NCBI RefSeq assembly: GCF_945859825.1
Contig: NZ_CAMAPC010000018.1
Location: 31,867 to 95,866 of the forward strand
From: Pseudoalteromonas holothuriae
GTDB lineage: Bacteria > Pseudomonadota > Gammaproteobacteria > Enterobacterales > Alteromonadaceae
Length of the DNA stretch: 64,000 nt
Direction: 5' to 3'
Below the pieces are notes generated by a model. It was not told where the DNA came from and made no database searches. It saw only the letters and a program-made list of their open reading frames with translations. Below, one piece after another: positions 27,185 through 36,221 of this stretch. Numbering within the stretch: position 1 is the first letter of the stretch; each line of letters starts with the position of its first letter. The translations under genes were made by a program, and so were the position numbers.

Positions 27185-27254
27185 CCTGTATGTTAAATGC
27201 TTTTTTACTTCTGATTTAACAAAGAAGTCTTACAGTAACCACCTAAATAAAAAG

Positions 27255-27305
27255 TGGTTGCGGGAGCTCTTGAGTTTTAAAGAGCGAACCGACGACCTTT
27301 GGGTA
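27255..27305 (-). pseudogene. Partial initiator-tRNA copy between tRNA copies 1 and 2
   Basis: The tRNA 3' strand GAGCTCCCGCAACCA and the GTCGTCGGTTCG T-arm segment are kept, with a little of the anticodon stem. The 3' side of the T arm is replaced by a different hairpin (GCTCTT, 8-base loop, AAGAGC). No anticodon or D arm remains, so it is not a functional tRNA. Confidence 0.8.
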
Positions 27306-27344
27306 AAACCTTCAGGCTAATACAGTAACCACCTAAATAAGAAG

Positions 27345-27421
<77 letters not shown>

Positions 27422-27490
27422 CCTGTATGTTAAATACTTTTTTACTTCTGATTTAACAAAGAAGTCTTACAGTAACCACTTAATGAAAAG

Positions 27491-27541
27491 TGGTTACGGG
27501 AGCTCTTGAATTGTAAAGAGCGAACCGACGACCTTCGGGTA
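27491..27541 (-). pseudogene. Partial initiator-tRNA copy between tRNA copies 2 and 3
   Basis: This is the same structure as the partial copy at 27255: 3' acceptor strand (one change, CCGTAACCA), GCTCTT...AAGAGC hairpin, then the T-arm and anticodon-stem remnant. The 237-bp unit (tRNA plus partial copy plus spacer) was evidently duplicated as a block. Confidence 0.8.
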
Positions 27542-27581
27542 AAACCTTCAGGTTAATACAGTACCAACTAAGTAAAAATAG

Positions 27582-27658
<77 letters not shown>

Positions 27659-27736
27659 CCTGTAGTTTAAGAAAAAATCTTAAACTTTATTCCCCAAAAA
27701 ACAAGATTTTAAAGCCTGCCTATCGAAGAGGTCGCT

Positions 27737-27764
27737 ATAATATAGGATTGAATTTCAAATGCAA
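27737..27764 (-). promoter_or_regulatory. Promoter of the initiator-tRNA cluster
   Basis: On the - strand TTGCAT (27759-27764) and TATTAT (27737-27742) are 16 bases apart. The -10 is followed by AGCGACC, a G/C-rich discriminator typical of growth-rate-controlled stable-RNA promoters. Confidence 0.6.
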
Positions 27765-27818
27765 GCTTTAACTGCACAAAACAATTCAAGCGAGCAAATA
27801 TCAAACAAAATACAATAA

Positions 27819-28613
27819 TTAGCTACGGTGATGTGGTGTTATCAGCTTTTGCCATTGCCAATCAGGGTGGCCCATAACGATAAAATCGGGGTTTTCAGTA
27901 TGCTCTCGCTGATTGTAGGTCAATGGATTAAATTCAGCATCGGTGATACAGCCACCCGCTTCTTCAACAATAACTTGCGAAGCTCCCGTATCCCACTCTC
28001 CGGTTGGCCCCACACGTAAGAAGCAATCCGCTTTACCTTCAGCAATCATGCATGCCTTTAAAGAACATGACCCAAGCGCAACGGTATCAAATTGGCTATT
28101 AAGGTACTGACTCACAGCCTCTAACTTCTGGCGGCGACTAACAGCTAAGGTTAAATTCTCTGGTGAGGCGACAGAAATTTGTTGCTGTGTCTCATTGGAG
28201 CGCTTAAATGCCCCCTGCCCTTTCGTTGCATAATACGTAGTTTGTTTAGAGGGCCAATAAATCACACCTAACACCGGCTGATTATTTTCTATCAGTGCTA
28301 TATTTACCGCAAAATCACCACTTTGCAGTATGAATTCACCCGTACCGTCCATTGGATCTAACAGCCAGTAGCGTTGCCAGTTTTCACGTAAAGATAACTC
28401 TGGTATCGGTGTTTCTTCCGACATAATAGGAATATCTGGCGCAAGCGCCTTTAAACCGGCCGTTAGCACTTCGTTGGCAGCCAAGTCTGCTGCAGTTACA
28501 GGTGTGTGGTCCGACTTTTCGCGTGCCCCAATATCTTCATTTTGATAAATAGCCATAATCGCCTCCCCCGCCTTGATGGCAAGAGAGATACAGGGTTCCA
28601 GCAGTTTTTGCAT
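27819..28613 (-). CDS. cysQ: 3'(2'),5'-bisphosphate nucleotidase CysQ
   Basis: CysQ hydrolyses PAP, the by-product of PAPS reduction, to AMP, and so protects the sulfate pathway run by cysH in this window. The 264-residue protein has the inositol-monophosphatase fold metal sites: SEETP, LLDPMDGTGEF (the DPxDGT motif) and GEWDTGASQVIVEEAGG. One residue in the first site differs from E. coli (GTGEF for GTKEF). A strong AGGAGG site lies inside the end of nudE, one base before the overlap point, so the two are co-transcribed. Confidence 0.94.
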   Translation of the reverse strand: MQKLLEPCISLAIKAGEAIMAIYQNEDIGAREKSDHTPVTAADLAANEVLTAGLKALAPDIPIMSEETPIPELSLRENWQRYWLLDPMDGTGEFILQSGDFAVNIALIENNQPVLGVIYWPSKQTTYYATKGQGAFKRSNETQQQISVASPENLTLAVSRRQKLEAVSQYLNSQFDTVALGSCSLKACMIAEGKADCFLRVGPTGEWDTGASQVIVEEAGGCITDAEFNPLTYNQREHTENPDFIVMGHPDWQWQKLITPHHRS

Positions 28614-28614
28614 A

Positions 28615-29178
28615 TTAAACCTCCTGCGTTAAATATTGTTGAAGCAATAACAACGCCGCAACACTTCGAGCCTCCGTAAAATCATTTTGTGTCAGCAACA
28701 GCTCCCACTGTGCTAACGGCCATTTAACGGTCACCAACGGTTCAGGTTCATCACCTTCCAATTGCTCAGGATAAAGCCCTTTTGCGACAAGAATATGCAT
28801 TCTGGCATTAAAATAACTCGGTGCTAAAGATAACGTTTTTAAATCACAAAATTGTTCCGCGCCAAAACCTACTTCTTCTTTTAGCTCCCGGTTACCGGCT
28901 TCAATTGGTGTTTCTCCCGGGTCAATTAACCCCTTCGGGAAGCCCAATTGATAATTGTTAGTACCAGCACAGTACTCTCTTACTAATAGTAGCTCATTAT
29001 CAGCTGTTATTGGCACGATCATCACAGCACCCCTGCCTCCCCCTTTAATACGCTCATACTGACGCTGTTCACCATTTGAAAACAGTAGCTTTAGTGACTC
29101 AACCGTGAACAAGCGACTTTTTGCAGTCACTTCACAATGCAATATCTCTGGTGGGTTTGGATGCTTTTTCTGTGACAT
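28615..29178 (-). CDS. nudE: Nudix hydrolase NudE (ADP compounds hydrolase)
   Basis: This 187-residue protein has the Nudix box in KGLIDPGETPIEAGNRELKEE(VGF), with Gly, Glu, Arg-Glu and Glu-Glu in the right places. NudE acts on ADP-ribose, NADH and diadenosine polyphosphates. The family C-terminal segments LSLAPSYFNARMHILVA and GDEPEPLVTVKWPL are present. It precedes cysQ on the same strand with one base between them. It is divergent from yrfG, as in enterobacteria. The ribosome site is weak. Confidence 0.93.
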   Translation of the reverse strand: MSQKKHPNPPEILHCEVTAKSRLFTVESLKLLFSNGEQRQYERIKGGGRGAVMIVPITADNELLLVREYCAGTNNYQLGFPKGLIDPGETPIEAGNRELKEEVGFGAEQFCDLKTLSLAPSYFNARMHILVAKGLYPEQLEGDEPEPLVTVKWPLAQWELLLTQNDFTEARSVAALLLLQQYLTQEV

Positions 29179-29232
29179 AGGTTTTTATTTGTTATGATGA
29201 CATACACTTAATCATAAAGCCTTTGACGATAA

Positions 29233-29895
29233 ATGCCTATGCTAAATTGGTCACAAATTGATACTGTACTACTAGATATGGACGGCACGTTACTCGATTT
29301 ACATTTTGATAGTTATTTTTGGTTACACGTTGTTCCTACCGAACATGCAAAAAAACAAAATATCAGTTTTGAAGCTGCTAAAATAGATATTTTAAAGCGC
29401 TATGAAGCCGTTCATGGGCAAATTCAATGGTACTGCTTAGATTACTGGCAGCAACAGCTTGGTTTACCTATTATGGCGCTCAAAAAAGAAATCCAACATT
29501 TAATCTCGATACGAGAGGACGTACCTGAATTTTTAACTGCACTCAAAAAGTCAGGCAAAAAGCTAATCTTATTAACTAATGCTCATCCTGACAGCCTCAG
29601 TTTAAAAGTAGAACTTGTAGATTTCGCGCATTATTTAGATGTGTTAATTTCAACTCATCAATATGGTGTGAGTAAAGAGAGTCAATCATTATGGCAGCAA
29701 GTACATGCAGATTTAGGTTTTGATAAGCAACGAACTCTGTTTGTAGATGACAGCTTAAGTGTGCTTAATGCCGCCAAAGAGTTTGGAATTGGACACTTAC
29801 TAGCAGTGGCTAACCCAGATAGCAAACAGCCAGTGAATGAAATCACTGACTATTTATCTATCACCGACTATCGAACATTACTACCCATAACCTAA
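29233..29895 (+). CDS. yrfG: HAD-family GMP/IMP nucleotidase YrfG
   Basis: This 220-residue HAD hydrolase has the nucleophile motif LLDMDGTLLDLHFD, the threonine motif ILLTNAHPDS, a lysine segment VSKESQSLW and the late acidic motif FVDDSLSVLNAA. The sequence around WLHVVPTEHAKK matches the YrfG branch, which dephosphorylates GMP and IMP. It is divergent from nudE with about 50 bases between, the same pairing as in E. coli. The start could be either of two nearby ATGs (29233 or 29239). No strong ribosome site is seen. Confidence 0.9.
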   Translation: MPMLNWSQIDTVLLDMDGTLLDLHFDSYFWLHVVPTEHAKKQNISFEAAKIDILKRYEAVHGQIQWYCLDYWQQQLGLPIMALKKEIQHLISIREDVPEFLTALKKSGKKLILLTNAHPDSLSLKVELVDFAHYLDVLISTHQYGVSKESQSLWQQVHADLGFDKQRTLFVDDSLSVLNAAKEFGIGHLLAVANPDSKQPVNEITDYLSITDYRTLLPIT

Positions 29896-29899
29896 AGCA

Positions 29900-30520
29900 C
29901 TAGCTTGGATAGCGAGCCTGTAGACCGGCATATACTTTTTTGGCAAAGTCTGGGTGCTCGGTATCTAGACTTTTTACTACCTCAACCAAATGTTCATTAT
30001 CTTCTTGACCCTGCCATACCTTAATATAGCTTCCCTCTTTATAGCCATTATCTTGGCGAAAAAAGTTTAAAGTGTTTTTTCCAACATAACCACGATATAA
30101 ATCATCAATGTCCATACCGATTTGTTGCATACAACCGGCAAAAGCTTGCGCGTTAAATTGCTTATCAGCAACCGCGCTGGCTGCTAGCACTTCCAGTGTT
30201 TGTTTAAAGTCTACTGCAGCTTGAGGTTGCGCTAACTCTTGCTCAAGTTGCTCAGCCAATGCTTGATAAGCCGTCTCACCATCAATACGCAAAGAAAGAC
30301 CAAAATGGAAAATATCCACCAGCTCTAAAATTACTTGCTCAGTATCAGGTGTTTGTTTCTTCCACCACTTCCAACCATAATGGTCAAGCATTTCGGCACA
30401 CTCAACCCAAATTGCACGGTACCATTCAAACCCTTGGTTAAACCATTGCGCATGAACTTTTGTATTCATGGCATTTTGCATTTCTAACATCACAACTAGC
30501 TTAGTGATATTGGCTGACAT
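29900..30520 (-). CDS. Dimeric all-alpha dUTP diphosphatase
   Basis: This 206-residue protein belongs to the all-alpha (MazG-like) dUTPase class. The metal-binding segments are AIWVECAEMLDHYGWKWWKK and QVILELVDIFHFGLS, and the C-terminal segment YKEGSYIKVWQGQEDN follows. It converts dUTP to dUMP, which keeps uracil out of DNA and feeds dTMP synthesis. This class replaces the trimeric Dut of enterobacteria in many marine bacteria and protists. It is convergent with yrfG with only 4 bases between stops. An AGAGAG site precedes the ATG. Confidence 0.9.
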   Translation of the reverse strand: MSANITKLVVMLEMQNAMNTKVHAQWFNQGFEWYRAIWVECAEMLDHYGWKWWKKQTPDTEQVILELVDIFHFGLSLRIDGETAYQALAEQLEQELAQPQAAVDFKQTLEVLAASAVADKQFNAQAFAGCMQQIGMDIDDLYRGYVGKNTLNFFRQDNGYKEGSYIKVWQGQEDNEHLVEVVKSLDTEHPDFAKKVYAGLQARYPS

Positions 30521-30613
30521 TGCGCTCTCTCTTTGTACTATAAAAAGGCTGTTATCATACCGCAGTAAGATGCACTCTGCACAGCCTGAAGGCTAACTTT
30601 TCTAATCCTTAGA

Positions 30614-32959
30614 TTAACGATTTTCTAATCGATTATAATCAAATAAGCCATACTCAATACCTCGATACTGTTTAGCAACTTCATGCAATAAATCACTATA
30701 TTGCCAAAATTGTGGATGAGTGCGACGAATCGCAAATGCTTGAGCCAGTTCACTGTATTGTTGCTCGCTATTAATCGTTTTCAGCTGAGCCACAAATGCA
30801 GCAGTATTTGCTTCATCGGCTAAATACCAAATAGCTTCGGGGTAATCGCCAATAAACCCAGGCACAAGCGTCGCGGTATCTTCCTCATACGCTCGCTGTG
30901 CACCTTCATTAAGTAAACTCGAGATATTATAATGCGCATTATGGTGGATCAGTGTAAATGCTTTATGCTCACCATTATTTTGCCGCTGCAATATAAAAGA
31001 GACTTGTGGCAATAAATTCACCGCTTTATGTGGCAGACTATTTAATTTAGCCAAAGGCCCACTTACAGATTTATAGTCATAGCGTTGGCTTAGAACACTT
31101 TCAAGGGCCGTTGTTATTTTCTCGTGAAGTTCTAATTTTGGCTTATCGCTGGTATAAGACATACCCGTAGGTGCAGCTAATAAGCTTTTGCGATTAATAA
31201 ATTCACTTAAACTCACATGTGATTGACGATACCAGTGGTTTTTTACCTCTTTTCTAACGTCTTGAGGCAATAAATTAATAAAGTTTTGCTCACCTTCAAG
31301 ACGCAAAAAATCCATATATAAGCGCGTATGCAATTGATGCCCTATGTTGCCATATACATCAAACCCAGCCACTAACAAGTAATGAATACGTTCAAACAAT
31401 GCATAGTCTAATAGCCACATGGTTTTTGGTGTTTGGCCAACAAACCCTTTTACTACTGTCGCACTATCAAAATGACGAAAAACCGTCAGCCCAGCATTAT
31501 CGTTATGACCATCCCCTTGCCAAATAAGATCCGTGGTTAATGACTTGCCATCTTTTAATAGCTCATTCGCGAGTTTTGTTTTAGCGCTCAGGTATTCATG
31601 CTGACGATTGGCATATTTAACCCAACTCGATATAGGTAACACATTACTTTGCTCTTGAGCAGGCAATGCTAAATCATCATCATGGCGCAGCAGTAACTCA
31701 CTTACTTGTGGCGAACTATTCTTTTGTGGGTCAACAAAGGCAACCCAGAATTGATCATTAATAACATTAAGTGCAACCTGACCACGACAGACAGGACCTT
31801 TAATATACCCTTTGATAATAAGCTCAGCTTCATCAAGCATAAACTGATACTTTGACTTTACTGGGATAGCCGCGAACGCTTTAAATGGATTAGAAGCTAC
31901 TTTTGGTTCATAGCTCGGTAACTGCTGCACATGGTAATCCGCAGCAATAAACTGCGCATGCAATCGCGTCATTTTTTTATCGGATAAAGCCAATGGTATA
32001 TGGGTTTTCGCTAAAATACTGCTGCGCTCATGCATCAGCCGATAATATACGCGACTCACCTGAGGGTCATCATAAGGTCGTCTGGTTGCTATCAAATCAA
32101 TTGGCTCACCCGGTGGGGTAGTTGAGCGTACCAATTTAAAAAAATTGGGGGTTGTACTGTGGTTATGTTCAGGAAAATAAATATTGGCTAAATACCAATG
32201 CTCATAAATATACCGCGCAGCCAGTTGATATTTTAGCCCCGATTGATTTAAAAACTGTTCCCAACGACTGACTTGTTGCAATTCAGCATTTAACGGAGGT
32301 GCTATTTGCGCCATTTTTGCGCCATTTTTAAGCCAGCTCTCTAATTGTTTGAATTCGAATCCAGAAATAGCGGGTAAGCCATATGGCATACCCGCATGAG
32401 GTTGGCTTTTGGCTAAGCTGTCAAATTCATCCATACTTGGACAGCTTTGTGTCCTATCTAAAGAGAAGTCAAATTCGTCACCAAGCAGCCCTTGTTGTGG
32501 AAATGGTTTACTCATTTTCAACAACAAGCTGTTATACAGCACACTGCCAGCCAAGTTGGCTTGTGTGTTTTGCGCTCGTTCATTGAGTACTGACGTAAAC
32601 CCTTTTTCACGCCATTGTTTGGTATTATCTGCATCAAAAAGCAATCTTGATGGCGCTTGAGCCAGTAATCTTGTCCCGTTATAGACACGTTCTTTATTTA
32701 GACCTCTGTCTATACCCTCTGGTGAAGATAGCTTTAATTGGCACGGTGCATCATAACAGCCATGACAAACCACGCAGCGCTGTTCCAAAACAGGCTTAAC
32801 CAGCTGCAAATATTCCGCCCCACCACCCTGATTGTATTCAACATTTCGTACTTTTACGCTGGCTTCGCCATAAATATCGTCATAGTGACTCATACCCAAT
32901 GTCACACAGCCACAAAGTAATAAAACTATCGCTAGCATCCACCCTGTACGAACGTTCAT
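30614..32959 (-). CDS. cti: Fatty acid cis/trans isomerase (haem-containing)
   Basis: Cti changes cis unsaturated fatty acids of membrane lipids to trans, which stiffens the membrane quickly under solvent or heat stress. The 781-residue product has a signal/lipobox region (LLLCGC) and a c-type haem site RCVVCHGC (Cys62, Cys65, His66), the hallmark of the family. Segments such as YIYEHWYLANIYFPEH, TRRPYDDPQVSRVYYRL and LTVFRHFDSATVVKGFVG are typical. It acts in the periplasm. Its start shares a base with the stop of a small upstream gene, so the two are coupled. Confidence 0.92.
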   Translation of the reverse strand: MNVRTGWMLAIVLLLCGCVTLGMSHYDDIYGEASVKVRNVEYNQGGGAEYLQLVKPVLEQRCVVCHGCYDAPCQLKLSSPEGIDRGLNKERVYNGTRLLAQAPSRLLFDADNTKQWREKGFTSVLNERAQNTQANLAGSVLYNSLLLKMSKPFPQQGLLGDEFDFSLDRTQSCPSMDEFDSLAKSQPHAGMPYGLPAISGFEFKQLESWLKNGAKMAQIAPPLNAELQQVSRWEQFLNQSGLKYQLAARYIYEHWYLANIYFPEHNHSTTPNFFKLVRSTTPPGEPIDLIATRRPYDDPQVSRVYYRLMHERSSILAKTHIPLALSDKKMTRLHAQFIAADYHVQQLPSYEPKVASNPFKAFAAIPVKSKYQFMLDEAELIIKGYIKGPVCRGQVALNVINDQFWVAFVDPQKNSSPQVSELLLRHDDDLALPAQEQSNVLPISSWVKYANRQHEYLSAKTKLANELLKDGKSLTTDLIWQGDGHNDNAGLTVFRHFDSATVVKGFVGQTPKTMWLLDYALFERIHYLLVAGFDVYGNIGHQLHTRLYMDFLRLEGEQNFINLLPQDVRKEVKNHWYRQSHVSLSEFINRKSLLAAPTGMSYTSDKPKLELHEKITTALESVLSQRYDYKSVSGPLAKLNSLPHKAVNLLPQVSFILQRQNNGEHKAFTLIHHNAHYNISSLLNEGAQRAYEEDTATLVPGFIGDYPEAIWYLADEANTAAFVAQLKTINSEQQYSELAQAFAIRRTHPQFWQYSDLLHEVAKQYRGIEYGLFDYNRLENR

Positions 32960-33324
32960 TAGCTATCCTCTTCTTCACCTAAATCAAAAGTAGGCATCAT
33001 CTCTATCGGTGGAGAAATAAAAACGTGTTCATCGTCAACACTGACTACCGCACTGAGTATAGGACCATGATTAAGTAGTAACTGCGCCTGATGTTCACCA
33101 CCGGGGATATTGTCATAAACAACTTGCTCAGCTTTGAGTTGATAGCTCTGTAAGTTAATGCTGATATTCTCATCTGCGCTGGGGTTTTGACACAAATGCG
33201 CCAGCAGTGTTTCATCCAATATCACTTCCAGAGTGAGATCTGGACTTTTAATGTCTCTTTGCTCAATTTGGTCATTGAGTAAAAAAAGTGGCAGATTAAG
33301 TGGTGTGTTTTCAGAAAGTTCCAT
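32959..33324 (-). CDS. Hypothetical protein coupled to cti
   Basis: This 121-residue acidic protein has no signal peptide or membrane segment. It has an alternating beta pattern (LTLEVILDETLLAHL, SINLQSYQLKAEQVVYD, HVFISPPIEMMP) and an acidic end (GEEEDS). I do not recognise the family. Its TAA overlaps the cti ATG by one base, so translation of the two is linked and a role with Cti, or in its control, is possible. Its own promoter region is the 120 bases upstream, which also hold a strong hairpin after the SDR gene. Confidence 0.65.
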   Translation of the reverse strand: MELSENTPLNLPLFLLNDQIEQRDIKSPDLTLEVILDETLLAHLCQNPSADENISINLQSYQLKAEQVVYDNIPGGEHQAQLLLNHGPILSAVVSVDDEHVFISPPIEMMPTFDLGEEEDS

Positions 33325-33396
33325 ATTGGTCAGTCATATTGCTAATACCTAGATGTTCACATACTAGCATAAGTTATGCTTAACCTTAATTGACTA

Positions 33397-33424
33397 CTGG
33401 CTTACCTTATAAAAGGTAAGCCAG
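33397..33424. terminator. 12-bp hairpin downstream of the SDR gene
   Basis: CTGGCTTACCTT (33397-33408), ATAA and AAGGTAAGCCAG (33413-33424) form a perfect stem. It lies after the SDR stop on the - strand and before the next gene. There is no T tract, so it may be a weak terminator or a 3' stabiliser. Confidence 0.5.
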
Positions 33425-33446
33425 CTATCACACAATAAAATACACC

Positions 33447-34112
33447 TTACCAAGGTAATACCTCACCATTTGAGTGCCAAAACCCACCAGTGTTATCTAA
33501 ATTAAGCGCCTCGATGCGTTGGCATAACCGCTCGGCGGCCTCTTTAGGAGATATATCGCCTGCAAAGTTAACCATCTGAGTTTGTACAAAGCCAGGATGA
33601 AAGAGGCCCACAGACACTCCCCTTCCTTTTAATTCATGCGCTAAACTCACACTCGCCGCATTTAAAGCCGCTTTTGACATACGATAACCTAAGTAGCCGC
33701 CTGAACCGTTGTCTGCAATGGAGCCCATACGGCTGGTGATCATTGCAACCTTACTGCTTGAGTGAAGTGAAGATAGTAGTGCATGAACCACACGAAGGGG
33801 CGCAATGGCATTAATTTGCATTTGCTGTTCAATCGCCTCAAAGTCCATATCTGTAAGTGTTTCGTTATGAAATACACCTGCATTATTGATTAAAATGTCT
33901 ATTGGTTGTCCTGATAATTGTCTGGCCAATTCGGCTACCTGTTGAGCGTTACTGACATCAACACCAGAAATAACATCGATATTAAGCGCTTCAAGCTCTG
34001 CTGTTGCCTTACGCACTGCTGCAGTAACCCTATACCCTTGCTCACTATATTGTTTACAGAACTCCAACCCTATCCCTCTATTTGCACCTGTAACAAGTAT
34101 ATGTTTTGTCAT
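33447..34112 (-). CDS. Short-chain dehydrogenase/reductase
   Basis: This 221-residue SDR has the cofactor motif TGANRGIG, the NNAG motif in ILINNAGVFHNE, and the active-site Ser with Tyr-x-x-x-Lys (YRMSK). The order matches classical C-factor-like SDRs that use NAD(P)H. Substrate unknown. The ATG at 34112 follows an AAAGGAAAG site. The open frame reaches back to a GTG at 34133, but that would include the ribosome site and is less likely. No operon partner is seen. Confidence 0.88.
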   Translation of the reverse strand: MTKHILVTGANRGIGLEFCKQYSEQGYRVTAAVRKATAELEALNIDVISGVDVSNAQQVAELARQLSGQPIDILINNAGVFHNETLTDMDFEAIEQQMQINAIAPLRVVHALLSSLHSSSKVAMITSRMGSIADNGSGGYLGYRMSKAALNAASVSLAHELKGRGVSVGLFHPGFVQTQMVNFAGDISPKEAAERLCQRIEALNLDNTGGFWHSNGEVLPW

Positions 34113-34247
34113 TTTCTTTCCTTTAGTAAACACAATTTAGTGCTTTTTAGTATACCTATAGTTAATAGAAAAACACATGACCTGCGAAGGCAATAACGTG
34201 GTTCTTTGCTAAGCTGATATAAGGTACTTCATCGGAATTTTAACAGT

Positions 34248-34991
34248 ATGTTTCAACACTTACCCTTGGCTCTTGTGATATTTTTATGCACGTCAGTAAA
34301 TGCCCAAACATATACTATTAATGCCAGTGAGGCACTATCCTATCAGTTAGGAAAAGAGAAAGTTATTTATGCCATGAAAGCTATTTATGCACCGGTGTCT
34401 ATTACACCACAGCTAGTTTTTTTACCAACCAAACGAGGATTAAAGCAAGTGAATGAAGGGATACTGGACGCCGAAGCAGGCCGAGTGGATAAGGCTGTGA
34501 CGCAGTACGAGAACTTGCTAAAAATACCCACTCCCATTACTAAAATGCGCTTGTCTATTTATTGCTTAAATAAGCAAGATTGCAAGACTAATTCACAGGC
34601 AGGGATCTTGGTTATTCAAGGTGGTATAATGGCTGCAAGGCTATGTAATAAGCTAAACTTAAACTGCAATCGTGTTATGAACGACGTTTCTGCATTTAAA
34701 GCGCTACAAAAAGGTCATGCGCCAGCACTTATCACCAATGATAGATTTGCCTTGGGCACTTTGTGCAAATCTGGTTTGAGCCAAATATACACCAAACCTT
34801 TAACACAGATTTATTCTATATATCACTATGTGAATAAAAAACATGCTGAATTGATCCCCAAACTAACACAGTCGATCGATTATCTAATTGAAAGCAAAGT
34901 ACTACCAGGAACATTTAGAAGCCTCTCAGACGCGGCAAAACATTGTAATATAAAAGTTATTACACTTACTAACCAAGCTTTAGAGGGGTGA
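34248..34991 (+). CDS. Orphan periplasmic binding-like protein (inverted pair, copy A)
   Basis: This 247-residue protein has a signal peptide cut after SVNA. It shows a family-3 binding-protein-like layout: LVFLPTKRGLKQVNEGILDAEAGR, then VIQGGIMAARLCNKL, and NDRFALGTLCKSGL. The cysteines at conserved places could form disulfides. It is clearly homologous to the next gene, which faces it tail to tail with a 44-base gap between stops. No permease or ATPase is near. Ligand unknown. Typical members in this group have been described only as transporter-like or signalling domains. Confidence 0.75.
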   Translation: MFQHLPLALVIFLCTSVNAQTYTINASEALSYQLGKEKVIYAMKAIYAPVSITPQLVFLPTKRGLKQVNEGILDAEAGRVDKAVTQYENLLKIPTPITKMRLSIYCLNKQDCKTNSQAGILVIQGGIMAARLCNKLNLNCNRVMNDVSAFKALQKGHAPALITNDRFALGTLCKSGLSQIYTKPLTQIYSIYHYVNKKHAELIPKLTQSIDYLIESKVLPGTFRSLSDAAKHCNIKVITLTNQALEG

Positions 34992-35035
34992 TCTTTGAAG
35001 TAGGCATACATCAAAAATTTATGAACGTAATGCCT

Positions 35036-35765
35036 TTACTCCCCCAACATTGTGACTTTTAATGCACAGCCTTTGGCAGCACCAGTTAAGCTTTGAAAGC
35101 TATTTTGTAATAAGTTCTTATCCATTAACTTTTTAATTGATTGGGTCAATTGGGGAACCAAATCAGCATGCTTTTTGTGCACATAATGATAGGCTTTAAG
35201 TTCTTTCGTTAAAGGTCTAGCATAAATTTCCTTTATACCAGATGCGCATATAGTACCTACCGCAAATCGGTCATTAGCAATCAGTGTGGGGGCAAAGCTT
35301 TTTTGCAGCGCCGAAAATGCTGAAATATCGTTTGCCACAATATTGCACGACAATTGTGCATTTTGGCAAAACTGCTCTGACAGCAGCGTGCCTTGTATAA
35401 TTAAATGTCCTACCTGTTTATTAAGTACACACTCTTTGGGCTTAATACAAAAAATAAATAAACGAAATTTAGATAATGGGTAAGGTACCTTAATTAAGTT
35501 AGTGTAACCTGCCATGGCTTTATCAATACGCCCAGCATCGGCGTCAATTTCTCCATTATTAAGTAACTGAAGGCCTCTTTTAGTTGGTAAATAGACTAAG
35601 GTAGGATTAATAGATAACGGGTGATAGATGGCTCGTAACGATTTTAACACTGTGTCTTTGCCCATTTGATATGCCACACTTTCGCTCACATTTACAACAT
35701 AAGTGCTGGCTTGTATCGTAAAAGAAAAAGTTACGTATATTATGCAAAAAAAAAGAGTTGAACAT
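35036..35765 (-). pseudogene. Orphan binding-like protein (inverted pair, copy B), frameshifted in the signal peptide
   Basis: From 35689 a GTG opens a 217-residue frame closely matching copy A (LVYLPTKRGLQLLNNGEIDADAGR, NDRFAVGTICASGI). That frame lacks a signal peptide. Upstream, an ATG at 35765 starts a good one (MFNSFF, then CIIYVTFSFTIQA/STYVV) only if a run of nine A residues (35746-35754) had one fewer base. The real start is therefore probably 35765, with a frameshift in the homopolymer. It may be a slippage switch, a recent inactivation, or a sequencing error. If only the GTG is used, the protein would remain in the cytoplasm. Confidence 0.75.
35746..35754. repeat. A9 homopolymer at the frameshift in copy B
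   Basis: This run of nine A residues on the + strand lies within the signal-peptide codons. Eight (or eleven) would restore the frame between the ATG at 35765 and the mature protein. Such tracts slip during replication and can switch genes on and off. Confidence 0.85.
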
Positions 35766-35939
35766 TACAAACTTCATCTAATTGTAGATGTATACAATTA
35801 GCATAGCAGAGAACTCAAGCTGCACTGTAATGCCTACCTATTGGCTGCTTTTAAAGTAAACTAGCAGATACCTTAAAGTAACAAAGAACTGAAACAAAAT
35901 GCTCCATCTAAGCTCATAAGATCTGAATTGATTACAAAG

Positions 35940-36221
35940 TTACTGTTGAGCCAGCCACTTTTGCAAAGCAGATTTAGGATACAGCACTTCTTTAAATAAT
36001 CGATGCCGCTCATGTGTTAACGCAATCTCCTGACTCAATAAGCCTGACTACACTTGATTATGGTGTGTATTAAAACGGGCTATTAAATTAAAACAATGTA
36101 TATTTTTGTCTTTTACCCATGTTAAATGCATTTGCAAATAATGCCGAACATCGTCTGCGGTCATCAACCCTTGCGAATCTAAGTTCATTAATTCTTTTTT
36201 CAATGCTGAACGAATACCCAT
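35940..36221 (-). pseudogene. Small gene (93 codons) interrupted by an in-frame amber codon
   Basis: An ATG at 36221 follows an AGGAA site. Fifty-seven codons are read (MGIRSALKKELMNLDSQGLM, then TADDVRHYLQMHLTWVKDKN) before a TAG at 36048-36050. The same frame then stays open for 35 more codons (SGLLSQEIALTHERHRLFKE, then VLYPKSALQKWLAQQ) to a TAA at 35940. The sequence on both sides looks like real helical protein, so a CAG-to-TAG change is the simplest explanation. I do not recognise the family. Shared decay with the neighbouring frameshifted gene suggests relaxed selection here. Confidence 0.6.

Noticed and set aside
35940..36221. Amber codon read as pyrrolysine or another special residue
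   Set aside because: No pyl genes or related elements are seen, and a single CAG to TAG change is simpler.
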